From positions 1 to 56,548 of the forward strand of contig CAJBNH010000065.1 of the NCBI GenBank assembly GCA_903955385.1: a stretch of DNA of 56,548 nt, written 5' to 3'. Both the position numbers and the translations under genes were made by a program. Under the pieces are notes generated by a model. That model ran no database searches. It was given only the letters and a program-made list of their open reading frames with translations, and was not told the DNA's origin. Origin of the DNA: an uncultured Myxococcales bacterium (GTDB lineage Bacteria; Myxococcota_A; UBA9042). This document shows positions 6,893 through 16,445 of this stretch, in pieces; position 1 is the stretch's first letter; every line of letters starts with the position of its first letter.

Positions 6893-9517
6893 ATGGACGA
6901 TTCCCGCCTCCCCTCTCGCCCGCCGCTCTCGATCGACGCCGACCCGCAAGAGACCCGTGAGTGGGTCGACTCGCTGCGCTCCATCCTCGACTCGTCCGGT
7001 CCTGAGCGTGCTCACTACCTGATGCGCCAGCTGCACGAGAGCCTGCAAACCGAAGGCATTTCGCTGCCCTATCTGGTCCAGTCGCCGTACGTGAACACCA
7101 TCCCCGTCGACAAGCAGCCGGCCTACCCGGGTGATCTGGCGATGGAGAAGCGCGTCCGCCGCATCGTGCGCTGGAACGCGGCCGTGATGGTTCACCGCGC
7201 CAACCACGACTTCCCCGGCATTGGTGGCCACCTGTCCAGTTACGCGTCTGCGGCGACCCTGTACGAGGTCGGCCTGCACCACTTCTTCCGCAGTCCGCTG
7301 GCAGAAGGGGGCGGCGATCAGGTGTTCTTCCAGGGGCACTCGGCCCCCGGCATCTATGCCCGTGCCTATCTCGAGGGACGCATCTCGCGGCACCAGCTCG
7401 AGCACTTCCGGCGCGAGGCGTTTGGTCACGGCATTTCCAGCTACCCCCATCCCAAGCTGATGCCGGACTTCTGGCAGTTCTCGACCGTCTCGATGGGTCT
7501 GGGGCCGATTGCCGCCATCTACCAGGCCAAGTTCAACCGCTACCTGCAGGCGCGTGGCATCGCGGACACCTCCAACAGCCGCGTGTGGGCGTTTCTGGGC
7601 GACGGCGAGACGGACGAACCCGAGGCGCTGGGCGCACTCTCGATCGCCGCGCGCGAGAAGCTGGACAACCTGACGTTCGTCGTGAACTGCAACCTGCAGC
7701 GGCTCGACGGCCCCGTGCGCGGCAACGGCAAGATCATCCAGGAGCTCGAGACCGTCTTCACGGGCGCCGGCTGGAACGTGGTCAAGGTGATCTGGGGCTC
7801 TGGCTGGGACCCGCTGCTGGCCCAGGACACCGACGGTCTGCTTCGGCGGCGGATGAGCGAGGTGGTCGACGGCGACTACCAGAAGTACGTCACGTCGGAC
7901 ATGTCGTTCGTGCGTGACCACTTCTTCGGCAAGTATCCGCAGCTGCGTCAGATGGCTGAGCAGATGAGCGACCAGGACCTGCGCCGGATGGCCCGCGGCG
8001 GTCACGACCCGCTGAAGGTTCACGCCGCCTACCACGCGGCCACACACATGAAGGGCAAGCCGACGGTGGTTCTGGCCAAGACGGTCAAGGGCTACACGTT
8101 GGGAGAGGGCATCGAGGCTCGCAACGCCACGCATCAACAGAAGAAGTTCGGTATCCCTGAGCTCAAGGCCTTCCGCGACGTGCTGCACCTGCCGATTCGC
8201 GACGAGGAGCTGGAGGAACCGCCCTTCTACCACCCCGGCGCCAACAGTCCTGAGGTCGAGTACATCCGCGAGCGCCGCAAGGCCTTGGGAGGTCCGATCC
8301 CCGCGCGGCCCAACAGCCCGGTGCAGGTGCAGGTGCCGGTGGCGCCGTGGGAGAAGTTCCAGAAGGGCAGCGGATCAGCAGAAGTCTCGACAACCATGGC
8401 GTTTGTCGCGATTCTTCAGGCGATGTTGCGCGAGCCCGAGCTGGGCAAGCGGATTGTCCCGATCATCGTCGACGAGGGCCGCACCTTCGGCATGGAGTCG
8501 CTGTTCAAGCCGTTCGGCATCTACTCGTCGGTCGGGCAACTCTACACGCCGGTCGACGCCGACTACTTGATGGCCTATCGCGAGGCCAAGGACGGTCAGA
8601 TCCTGCAAGAGGGCATTACCGAGGCCGGTGCGGCGGCGTCGTTCATCGCGGCATCGACGGCGTACTCGACCCACGGCCAGCCGATGGTGCCGTTCTACCT
8701 CTACTATTCGATGTTCGGCTTCCAGCGCGTGGGCGACCAGATCTGGCAGGCGGCAGACATGAACGGCCGCGGCTTCCTGCTCGGCTGCACGGCGGGGCGC
8801 ACGACACTGAACGGTGAGGGACTGCAGCATCAGGACGGCCACTCGCTGCTGATCGCCGCCGCGAACCCCGGCGTGATTCCGTACGAGCCCACGTATGCCT
8901 ATGAAATCGCCGTGCTTGTGCGCGACGGTCTCGAGCGGATGGCCGCTGGCGAGGACGTGATCTACTACCTGACGCTGCAGAACGAGACGTACGCGATGCC
9001 GCCGATGCCCGTGGGTGTGGAGGACGGGATTCGCAAGGGGCTCTATGCGTTGCGCCCCGCCTCCGCGGTTGCCGGTGCCCAAGAGCTGGCCAACGACGCC
9101 CCCGCGATTCAGCTGCTGGGAAGCGGCTCGATCATGCCGTACGTGTTGCGGGCACAGGAAACGCTGGTCCGCGACCACGGCGTCCGCGCCGACGTGTGGG
9201 CCGTGACCAGCTACGTCGAGCTGCGACGCGACGCCATCGCCGTCGACGACCGCAACCGCCATCAGGGAAAGCGAGGCAAGGACGCGGAGTTGCCCTACGT
9301 CTCGCACCTGCTTGGCGCTACACAGGGACCCATCGTCGCCGCGTCGGACTGGATGCGCGCGGTGCCCGACCAGCTTGCGCCGTGGCTGGACGGTCGGCTC
9401 GCGTCACTGGGCACGGACGGTTTTGGCCGCTCGGACACGCGCCAGGCCTTGCGTCGGTTCTTCGAGGTCGATACGCAGGCGATTGTCGAGACGGCTTTGC
9501 ACAAGCTCGGCCGCTAG
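6893..9517 (+). CDS. aceE: Pyruvate dehydrogenase E1 component, homodimeric type
   Basis: The 874-residue product (E. coli AceE is 887) decarboxylates pyruvate with thiamine diphosphate and passes the acetyl group to the E2 lipoyl domain. The ThDP-binding segment is clear: 'FLGDGETDEPEALGAL' followed by 'NCNLQRLDGPV'. The transketolase-like central part (from about residue 490: 'IVDEGRTFGMESLF') and C-terminal part match the family. The ATG at 6893 follows AAGGAGA, spaced by 10 nt, rather than the upstream in-frame start at 6866. E2 and E3 genes are not adjacent. It is divergent from tetR, with the efflux operators between them. Confidence 0.96.
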   Translation: MDDSRLPSRPPLSIDADPQETREWVDSLRSILDSSGPERAHYLMRQLHESLQTEGISLPYLVQSPYVNTIPVDKQPAYPGDLAMEKRVRRIVRWNAAVMVHRANHDFPGIGGHLSSYASAATLYEVGLHHFFRSPLAEGGGDQVFFQGHSAPGIYARAYLEGRISRHQLEHFRREAFGHGISSYPHPKLMPDFWQFSTVSMGLGPIAAIYQAKFNRYLQARGIADTSNSRVWAFLGDGETDEPEALGALSIAAREKLDNLTFVVNCNLQRLDGPVRGNGKIIQELETVFTGAGWNVVKVIWGSGWDPLLAQDTDGLLRRRMSEVVDGDYQKYVTSDMSFVRDHFFGKYPQLRQMAEQMSDQDLRRMARGGHDPLKVHAAYHAATHMKGKPTVVLAKTVKGYTLGEGIEARNATHQQKKFGIPELKAFRDVLHLPIRDEELEEPPFYHPGANSPEVEYIRERRKALGGPIPARPNSPVQVQVPVAPWEKFQKGSGSAEVSTTMAFVAILQAMLREPELGKRIVPIIVDEGRTFGMESLFKPFGIYSSVGQLYTPVDADYLMAYREAKDGQILQEGITEAGAAASFIAASTAYSTHGQPMVPFYLYYSMFGFQRVGDQIWQAADMNGRGFLLGCTAGRTTLNGEGLQHQDGHSLLIAAANPGVIPYEPTYAYEIAVLVRDGLERMAAGEDVIYYLTLQNETYAMPPMPVGVEDGIRKGLYALRPASAVAGAQELANDAPAIQLLGSGSIMPYVLRAQETLVRDHGVRADVWAVTSYVELRRDAIAVDDRNRHQGKRGKDAELPYVSHLLGATQGPIVAASDWMRAVPDQLAPWLDGRLASLGTDGFGRSDTRQALRRFFEVDTQAIVETALHKLGR

Positions 9518-9607
9518 GCACCGCCTCGGCGGGTTGCGTGTGTCGGGCAGCGCGCGTAGCTTGCGCCGGCGCGCGGTCCCGAGCTCTTCCGTCCGCCAAG
9601 GCTCCTC

Positions 9608-9868
9608 TTGCACGTCTCGACCCTCGATCTCCTGGGGTACGCCGCCGCCCTGCTGACCACGGCGTCGCTGGTGCCGCAGGCGGTGCGGTTGTGGCGCACG
9701 CGGTCGACCCGCGACATCTCGCTGACGACGTACCTGATGTTCAGCGTGGGCGTGGCCCTGTGGTTCGCGTACGGGCTGCTGACGGGGGCGTGGCCTCTGA
9801 CGGTGGCGAACGGCGTCGGTCTGGGACTGGCGCTGACGATTCTGGGTTTCAAGTTGCGGTACGGCTAG
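9608..9868 (+). CDS. SemiSWEET-type (PQ-loop) small sugar transporter
   Basis: An 86-residue protein with three predicted membrane helices and the PQ motif in 'LVPQAVRLWRTRSTRDIS', the signature of bacterial SemiSWEETs. These dimerise in the inner membrane to move small sugars down a gradient. No ATG is available, so the TTG at 9608 is used, with 'AAGG' upstream as a weak ribosome binding site. It is 90 nt after aceE and could be co-transcribed. The substrate cannot be read from the sequence. Confidence 0.85.
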   Translation: MHVSTLDLLGYAAALLTTASLVPQAVRLWRTRSTRDISLTTYLMFSVGVALWFAYGLLTGAWPLTVANGVGLGLALTILGFKLRYG

Positions 9869-9926
9869 TTGCCCATGCCGGCGCGGGCGCTGACGCCACC
9901 GTCCACCCACGCGCGGCCTCCCATCG

Positions 9927-12029
9927 CTACTGCGCCTGCATGCGCTGGAGCATCGCCTGGGCGGGCCGCCAACCGGGCCGCAGCTCAAGCGCCTTGCGAA
10001 CATGTGCGACGGCCTCGCTCGACTGCCCCATCCCTTGCAGGACCTGCCCGCACGCAAGGTGGCGGTCGGCGTTGCCGGGCTCGACCGCAACCGCGGCCCG
10101 CATGTGCACCAGGGCTTCGGGCAACCGGCGTAGCTCGATCAGCAACTGGGCCGTGTCGTCGAGCAGCGCGACGTCGTTCGGGTGGGCTCGGATGCCCTGC
10201 TCGAAGTAGCTGAGTGCTTGGTCCGTCGCCTCCTTGGCCCAGAACGCATGGCCCAGGTTGCGCAGCGTGTCGGCGTCGTCGGGCCGCAGCCGCAGGGCCG
10301 TCTGAAAGTACGCGGTGGCCTCGTCGAAGCGGCGCTGGAAGGCAAGCGCCGCACCCATCCCAAACTGCGCCTCGAAGCTCTGCGGGTCCAGCTTGAGCGC
10401 CGTGGCGAGCCGCTCTTGCGCAAGGGCAAAGTCGCCGCGGTCCAATTCCTGCATCCCGGCGCGGGTATACGAGTCATCGTCGGTGAAGCGGTCGCGGATG
10501 CTGCGGATGGCGTCTGGGGCAACCGCGACGAATTCCGGGATGTTTGCGGCCCGCCCTGTTGTGGTCAGCCGGTCCAGCAGCGCCGCCGGAGCGTCCAGAC
10601 CGTTCGCATCGACATGGGCGAGAAACAGCTGCGTGTACGGGCCATTCGCCTTGGACGAGAACACAAGCCAACGCCCATTGGGTGACCACGAGTGCCAGGA
10701 GTTCATGCGGGACGTGTTGCAGCGCATCCGACGTTCCTGTCCGCCGGCAGCAGGCACGAGGTACAACTCGCTGTCGGGCTGCAGAAGCATGAACGAGTTG
10801 GCGCGGGTGAAGGCGATCCACTTGCCGTCTGGAGAGTACCGGCCGAAGAAGTTGCTGGCGCCGTTGTTCGAGGCGCCCGTCAGGGGCCGCGCGACGCCAC
10901 CCAGACCACCGTTGAAGGGGACGGTGTAAAGGTCGAAGCGGAACACCTTGCGACCGCTAGTGAATTCCTCTGCCTCGGCGGCCGTCAACAGGACGTTGTC
11001 GTGGGTGACGTGCAGATCCTCGGCCTTGGCCCGGGCGAACACGAGCGTCTGGCCGTCGGGGCTCCAGGACGCATTGCTTTGCACATACTGCGGGTCGTCG
11101 GCGCCGGGCAGCGAGCGAAAGGACTTCGTCTGTCGGTCGTAGACAGCAAGAACGCCTTGGACAGGGAAGAACAGCTGGCTGAACGCCAAATTGGGGCGGG
11201 GCACGAACACGGACCGGTCCTTGACCGTCGACACGACGTAGCGGCCATCCGGCGACACGGACGAAAGGAGCCCGAACGTGGGGGCCTTGTCCGCGCGCTG
11301 GTAGTCGGACCACGTGATGATCCGGTCTTTCGTCAGGTTCATGTCCGGCGCGGTTTCTACCAAGGCGTACGAGCCCTTGTCGTTGGCATAGTCGATGTCG
11401 AGCCCAAGCGTCTTGCCGTCCTTTGAGAACGAGTGACAGTTGCCGCACACGGGCAGACCCGTCAGCACCACAGGTGGCGGCGTTCGTGATGAGATGGCGC
11501 CGAAGCGCCAGCGGATCCGCTCGGGGTGCTTGACCGCTTCGATGAACGGCAACTCGACCTCGCGGTAGAAGATCGGCGCGCCGACGTGCTCGGGCGCGGT
11601 AGAGAACCGCGTCTCGCCGACCGAAACGACTCTGGGCTCTGTCTCAGCCTGCACGCCCAAGATGGCCACGCTGGCCGAACGCACTTGCGTCGATGTCTGC
11701 ATCCGCAGCCACTGCAATTCAGTAGGTCGCCACTCGGGCGACTGAACTCGCGCCAGCACGGGGCTGGGGTCGTCCGGCAGCGTCACCTTCACCAACCACG
11801 ACGCTGACTTCTCCGGGTCATGCCAGTGGAACAGCGGCGGTGGCAGCTCCGGCGGGAAGACGGTGTTGGGCAGGGGGTAGTCGACCTGCGTCCGCGCGTG
11901 CGGCGCGTCGACATGCCACGCGCGCAGAATCCGCTCTTCCGGCGACGGGGCGCGGCAGCCGACCGCGGAAATGCACGTGACCACGCACGTGAACATCCCA
12001 AGGAATCCGGCAAAGCTTGGTCGCGCCAT
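9927..12029 (-). CDS. Lipoprotein with a CxxCH haem motif, PD40 beta-propeller repeats and TPRs (family 1, locus A)
   Basis: A 700-residue protein with a lipobox-like signal ('CISAVGC'). An N-terminal beta-sandwich-like region is followed by a single c-type haem motif CGNCH (residues 195-199), inside the segment 'TGLPVCGNCHSFSKDGKT'. Several PD40/TolB-type repeats follow ('SPDGRYVV', 'SWSPDGQTLVFARAK', 'RYSPDGKWIAFTR', 'SPNGRWLVFSSK'). The C terminus (about 530-700) has TPR repeats. It is probably exported and lipid-anchored. The ATG at 12029 has GGAG 9 nt upstream. It is a close paralogue of the gene at 42451 and, like it, neighbours secreted P-domain proteins. Function unknown; sensing or assembly on the envelope is a guess. 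Confidence 0.85.
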   Translation of the reverse strand: MARPSFAGFLGMFTCVVTCISAVGCRAPSPEERILRAWHVDAPHARTQVDYPLPNTVFPPELPPPLFHWHDPEKSASWLVKVTLPDDPSPVLARVQSPEWRPTELQWLRMQTSTQVRSASVAILGVQAETEPRVVSVGETRFSTAPEHVGAPIFYREVELPFIEAVKHPERIRWRFGAISSRTPPPVVLTGLPVCGNCHSFSKDGKTLGLDIDYANDKGSYALVETAPDMNLTKDRIITWSDYQRADKAPTFGLLSSVSPDGRYVVSTVKDRSVFVPRPNLAFSQLFFPVQGVLAVYDRQTKSFRSLPGADDPQYVQSNASWSPDGQTLVFARAKAEDLHVTHDNVLLTAAEAEEFTSGRKVFRFDLYTVPFNGGLGGVARPLTGASNNGASNFFGRYSPDGKWIAFTRANSFMLLQPDSELYLVPAAGGQERRMRCNTSRMNSWHSWSPNGRWLVFSSKANGPYTQLFLAHVDANGLDAPAALLDRLTTTGRAANIPEFVAVAPDAIRSIRDRFTDDDSYTRAGMQELDRGDFALAQERLATALKLDPQSFEAQFGMGAALAFQRRFDEATAYFQTALRLRPDDADTLRNLGHAFWAKEATDQALSYFEQGIRAHPNDVALLDDTAQLLIELRRLPEALVHMRAAVAVEPGNADRHLACGQVLQGMGQSSEAVAHVRKALELRPGWRPAQAMLQRMQAQ

Positions 12030-12189
12030 TGGCAACTTCTCCAGCCGCGCTGGGGCTGGGTGGCGACTCTAGCGCGAACGGGAGTCCATCGTAAGCCCAA
12101 ACGAATAGGCAGCTTGACCGGGTTGACCGGGTGCGGTAATCCCGGGCACGCCTCGAATGCCCGCCGCAATTCTGTCGAAGGAGACCGAC

Positions 12190-14538
12190 ATGCGCCCGAA
12201 TCCCTCGCACGCCGTCCGCCGCTGGGTTCTCCTCGCCGCCCTTGCCCTGTTGGTGCCAGCCGTCCCCGGGGCGGCGGCAGTGCCAGGGGTGATGCAGGTC
12301 GAGGGCGTGCTGACGGCGACGGGCGGTGGTCCGGTCGCCGACGGCGAGTACACGATGACGTTCAAGCTATACGCGGCCGAGTCGGGGGGCGAAGCGATCT
12401 GGTTTGAGCCGGCCCTGAAGCTGCCGGTCGTGGGCGGCGCGTTCGGCCATGTGCTGGGTGCCCAGAAGGCGCTGAAGCCCGAGGTGTTCGCGGGCATGGC
12501 GGCCGTGTGGCTGGGCGTCCAGATCGACAGCGAGACGGAGCTGCCACGCAAAAGCCTGATGTCGGTGCCGTTTACGCTGCGGGCGGCGATGGCTGAGGGC
12601 ATCGATTGCTCGGGGTGTGTGTCGCTCGCGCACCTTGCCCCAGAGGTGTTGGCGCCGTACGCGAAGACGGCGAGCCTGGCGGCCGTAGCCACCTCGGGCA
12701 AGTATGCAGACTTGACGGGCGCTCCCGACCTTGCCGCGTATGCCAAGGTGGTCGACCTGGTTCCGTACGCCAAGACGGCCGATCTGGCCGCCTATGCGGA
12801 GACCTCTGCGCTCGCTTCGGTTGCACTGTCAGGGGCTTACGCAGATCTGGAGAACAAGCCACTGCTGGCCAAGCTGGGGGCAAGCTGCGGCACGGGCTTG
12901 GTCGTCAAGGGCCTGAAGGTCGACGGCAGCTACGAGTGTGTAGCGGCGATGGACCCGTCGGCGCTGCCGAAGGACGCTCTGGATGAGGTCTCGAACGGCC
13001 TGCTCTACAACCAGTTCAACGAGGTGGCCGCGAGCCTGAAGGCACCGGTCGCCATCCCGGACAACAATCCGGTCGGCGTCAGCGACGCGATCGATGTGCC
13101 CGACTTCGGCACGGCGCAGGCGCTGACCGTCTCGGTCGAGCTGGCCAACAGCGACACGTCCAACCTCCAGCTTCTGCTGATCGACCCGGCCAACACCAAG
13201 TACGTGCTGTGGGACAAGACGGCCAAGGGCACGGTGATCAAGACCACGTGGCCCAGCCCAACCAAGACGGTGTCGGGCGACCTGAGCACCTGGATCGGCA
13301 AGAACCCCAAGGGAAAGTGGTACTTGCAGGCCATCGACACAGCGTTTCTGAACAACGGCTCCGACGGCCAGATCAAGTCGTGGAGCGTCAACGTCCAGAT
13401 TCTGTCGTCTGCCAAGGTCGGGATGGCCGGCGCCTTGGTGCTCAAGACCGCCACGGACCCGCCCTTCCCCTGCGACGCATCGGTCGTCGGAGCGCTGTAC
13501 TTCGACACGAAGGCGAACGCGATCCGCTATTGCACCTTGGGCGTCTGGCGCAGTCTCGCCGACACGTGCGGCAACGGCATCCTCGAAACCACCGAAGAGT
13601 GTGACGACGGCAACAACGCGGACGGCGACGGCTGCTCGCGGATCTGCCAGTCGGTCTGCGGCGACGGCAAGACCGTCGGCAAGGAAGAATGCGACGACGG
13701 CAACACCGCCGACGGCGACTGGTGCACAAGCAAGTGCGAGGCCGTCGGGTCCTGCGCCAAGCTGCTGGCGGCGGCAAAGCTCGAGGGAAAGAGCCTTGCC
13801 GACGGCGTCTATACGATCGGCGGCAGCGGCATCAATCCGTTCGAGGTCTACTGCGACATGACGACGGAGGGGGGCGGCTGGACGCTGGTTCTCAACCTCG
13901 ACACCAGCGACGGTTCGGTGCGTCACTACGACGACACGACATTCTGGACCGCAAAGAACGTCGTCGGTGCGGCCAACTCGTGGGCTTCGGCGGACTACAA
14001 GGGCAAGTCGGTCGAGATTGTGCCCGGCAAGAGCTTCCTCATGCGGTTGCACAACAGCGGAACCACCAAGGCGTATGCGACCTACAACCTGCTGTCCGAC
14101 TACGCTGGCAAGCCCCTGCTTCACCTGTTGAACACCGTCGCCTCGGCGGTCGTGACGGGCGGCCGCGACAAGCAGTCGGGGTCGATCGGTGCGAATGGTC
14201 GCGCCCGAAACGCGGGCGACATCTTCGCCGACCACGCCTACCCGGTGATCCTGAATTCCAGGTACTCGCCCGTCGACTCCGACAACTACACACGCCTGGG
14301 CGCGAACTTCAGCGACGCGTGCGGCACGATCAACTGCGATGGCCACAACTACGGCGGCTGGGGCGGCCGACACTTCCGCAGCGGCTGGGGCGCGTACTAC
14401 GAAGGCGCTGCCGTCAACGGTTATTGCAGCTCGCAGGGCGGCTTCGGCAGCAACGGCAGCGCCTACAACGGCAACAACGCGTACAGCGGCTGCTCGCCCA
14501 GTCTGGTCGACGTCGACCTGGCGGTGTTCGTGAGGTAG
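12190..14538 (+). CDS. Secreted modular protein: tail-fibre-like repeats, P domain, Cys-rich repeats, fibrinogen-like C terminus (family 2, locus A)
   Basis: A 782-residue protein with a Sec signal peptide (about 1-30). The N-terminal module ('GVLTATGGGPVADGEYTMTF') ends in a conserved C-S-G-C (140-143). Repeats of the type 'SGKYADLTGAPDL...YAKTADL' follow (about 150-235), like phage tail-fibre stalks. A proprotein-convertase P domain spans about 280-410 ('GDLSTWIGKNPKGKWYLQAI'). Two myxobacterial-type Cys-rich repeats lie near 460-515 ('CGNGILETTEECDDGN'), and a fibrinogen-like domain from about 540 ('FEVYCDMTTEGGGWTLV'). The ATG at 12190 follows GAAGGAGA. It is divergent from its family 1 neighbour. 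Probably a surface or secreted binding protein; the ligand is unknown. Confidence 0.88.
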   Translation: MRPNPSHAVRRWVLLAALALLVPAVPGAAAVPGVMQVEGVLTATGGGPVADGEYTMTFKLYAAESGGEAIWFEPALKLPVVGGAFGHVLGAQKALKPEVFAGMAAVWLGVQIDSETELPRKSLMSVPFTLRAAMAEGIDCSGCVSLAHLAPEVLAPYAKTASLAAVATSGKYADLTGAPDLAAYAKVVDLVPYAKTADLAAYAETSALASVALSGAYADLENKPLLAKLGASCGTGLVVKGLKVDGSYECVAAMDPSALPKDALDEVSNGLLYNQFNEVAASLKAPVAIPDNNPVGVSDAIDVPDFGTAQALTVSVELANSDTSNLQLLLIDPANTKYVLWDKTAKGTVIKTTWPSPTKTVSGDLSTWIGKNPKGKWYLQAIDTAFLNNGSDGQIKSWSVNVQILSSAKVGMAGALVLKTATDPPFPCDASVVGALYFDTKANAIRYCTLGVWRSLADTCGNGILETTEECDDGNNADGDGCSRICQSVCGDGKTVGKEECDDGNTADGDWCTSKCEAVGSCAKLLAAAKLEGKSLADGVYTIGGSGINPFEVYCDMTTEGGGWTLVLNLDTSDGSVRHYDDTTFWTAKNVVGAANSWASADYKGKSVEIVPGKSFLMRLHNSGTTKAYATYNLLSDYAGKPLLHLLNTVASAVVTGGRDKQSGSIGANGRARNAGDIFADHAYPVILNSRYSPVDSDNYTRLGANFSDACGTINCDGHNYGGWGGRHFRSGWGAYYEGAAVNGYCSSQGGFGSNGSAYNGNNAYSGCSPSLVDVDLAVFVR

Positions 14539-14717
14539 GCGCGACGCAACCCTGAACTCTCGCGGCCGGTTCGGCTCTGACCGGGGCGTGCGGAATTCTG
14601 TCGCCCCCCGCGGACTCAGCGCCCTGTCCGGACTGCCCCCCCCCTCACCTTGACGTCCCCCGCGCCATCGGGCAAGTCGGGCAGGTACCGTCATTGCGGT
14701 TCGCATGGAGGCATCTC

Positions 14718-16415
14718 ATGGCAACGTCTGCGGTGACCCGTTGGGGAGCGATCGCATTATTGGGGTCGATCTGGCTTGCGACACAGGCAGTTGCGGCGCC
14801 TCTGCCGGTCCTGCCCGCCAAGATCGTCGATGTGGGCGCCCGCCAGTTTGTCGCACAGGGGCCGCCAGCGGCACTGTTCGTTCCCCGCATGCCGGTCTGG
14901 GTGGTCGAGGTCGATGACCAGGGGCGGCCGGGCTGGCCGATTGCCGAGGCGATGGTCATCTCCGTCATCGGCGACCGTGCACTGTGCGAGGTGGCGGACA
15001 AGGATGCCGCGATGCTGCGCGTGGGCGCGCTGGTTGAGCCTCGCTACGTCGCAGAAGCCAGACAGTACCGCGCCTTACCGGCACCAGAGGCGGGCAAGGG
15101 TGAGGCGAGTGGACCGGTGGCTCCGGCTGTGCGCGCGCGTCATCGCCTGCCCCCGTCCGTCCAGTGGGGCGGTCGCTTGTGGATCGAGGCGGTGGTCGAC
15201 GGTCCGGCCGACCGCGCGATGGCCATGTTTCGCTTGGGCGACGCGGGGCCGTACAGCGAACTGCCGCTGGAGCCCAAGGGCGACGGCCTGTATGCGGCGT
15301 ATCTGTCTGTCGGCGAAACGGATCCCTCGATTCGCACCATCCAGCTGTACCTTGTCGCTGCAGGTTCGTCCGGTCGCTTCGTGGTGGCCGGCAGCCCCGC
15401 AGAGCCGCTGAACGTCGAAATTGCAGCCATCCCGGTGGTTCAGGAGGAGCAGCTGGTCGTCCACGGCCCCGTCGACCGCGCGTCACACCGCAAGCCGCTG
15501 GTCCTGACGGCCCAGATCAACAAGCGTTTCTCGAACCCGACACTCTTCTATCGGGCGCGCGGGTCCGGGTCGTACATCGCGCTGCCGATGGGCCAGGTGT
15601 CCTCAGGCGAGTTCGTCGCCGAGATCCCGGCCAAGGACGTGGTCGCCCCGGGGTTGTCCTATTACATCGCGGTCATGGACGAGAAAGGCGTGGTCCGCGA
15701 CGGCTTTGGCTCCAACCGCGACCCTTGGAACGTGACGGTGCTGCAGCCGCAGATCCTGTCCAGCGAGGACAACCGCAACCAGCTGAGCCTGCGGTACTCG
15801 TGGGCCGACTTCGGGCAGAAGTATGACCGTTACCATGAAGTTGAGGCGGGCCTCGAGCGCCTGTTCTTCGGCTTTCTGGTGGCACGGCTGAACGGTGCGG
15901 TGGTCTCGGGCAAGGCGGTGCGGCTGGTGAGCGCGGCGGATCCCCAGAACCCGGAAGCCCTTGTGGGCAGCGACATCCAGCTGTATCGCGGCCGAGCCGG
16001 GCTGGACCTGCACATGGGCGACTACTTGAGCGCGTTTGGCGACGTGACGATGGCCATCTACTCGGGCGGCAGCGGTCTGGGCTTCCGGGTAGGGGGCAAG
16101 GTGGGCGACGAGCAGGTGGCGTCGATCGACCTGTCGATGGAGACGATCTGGGACCTGGCGACCGAGCAGGCTGTGGTCGACATCCTCAAGGTCTCGCTGA
16201 CCACGCCCATCACCGACGGCTGGCGGCTGGTCGGAACGGCAGTGCAGGAAAGCGTGCTGCAGAGCGCGACCGCCGACTCTGGCTTGCGCCTGATGCTGGG
16301 GATCGAAGCCGACTTGGGCGAGAGCTGGATGGTCGAGGCGACCGGCGGCATGTCGGGTCGGACGGGAGACGCGGTTGGTGCCACGGCCGGCGGCGGAATC
16401 AAGCTGAAGTTCTAA
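14718..16415 (+). CDS. Exported protein with a predicted C-terminal outer-membrane beta-barrel, function unknown
   Basis: A 565-residue protein with a signal peptide ending near 'ATQAVAA'. The N-terminal half looks like beta-sandwich repeats ('RLWIEAVVDGP', 'KPLVLTAQINKRFSNPTLFY'). The C-terminal third has alternating amphipathic strands and ends in Phe ('GGGIKLKF'), the usual signature of a BAM-inserted barrel. The ATG at 14718 has GGAGG 6 nt upstream. It stands alone on the plus strand before the methyltransferase gene. I do not recognise the family. Confidence 0.75.
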   Translation: MATSAVTRWGAIALLGSIWLATQAVAAPLPVLPAKIVDVGARQFVAQGPPAALFVPRMPVWVVEVDDQGRPGWPIAEAMVISVIGDRALCEVADKDAAMLRVGALVEPRYVAEARQYRALPAPEAGKGEASGPVAPAVRARHRLPPSVQWGGRLWIEAVVDGPADRAMAMFRLGDAGPYSELPLEPKGDGLYAAYLSVGETDPSIRTIQLYLVAAGSSGRFVVAGSPAEPLNVEIAAIPVVQEEQLVVHGPVDRASHRKPLVLTAQINKRFSNPTLFYRARGSGSYIALPMGQVSSGEFVAEIPAKDVVAPGLSYYIAVMDEKGVVRDGFGSNRDPWNVTVLQPQILSSEDNRNQLSLRYSWADFGQKYDRYHEVEAGLERLFFGFLVARLNGAVVSGKAVRLVSAADPQNPEALVGSDIQLYRGRAGLDLHMGDYLSAFGDVTMAIYSGGSGLGFRVGGKVGDEQVASIDLSMETIWDLATEQAVVDILKVSLTTPITDGWRLVGTAVQESVLQSATADSGLRLMLGIEADLGESWMVEATGGMSGRTGDAVGATAGGGIKLKF

Positions 16416-16445
16416 GGCCTTGCGACAGGATTGGTGGAGCAGCCC

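Noticed and set aside
6815-8233. 472-codon open frame antisense to aceE
   Set aside because: No recognisable motif, and aceE is certain on the other strand.
12640-12870. Repeat-rich DNA of the family 2 genes as a CRISPR or satellite array
   Set aside because: Repeats are at protein level (YADL/YAKTADL units) with varied codons and no regular spacers.
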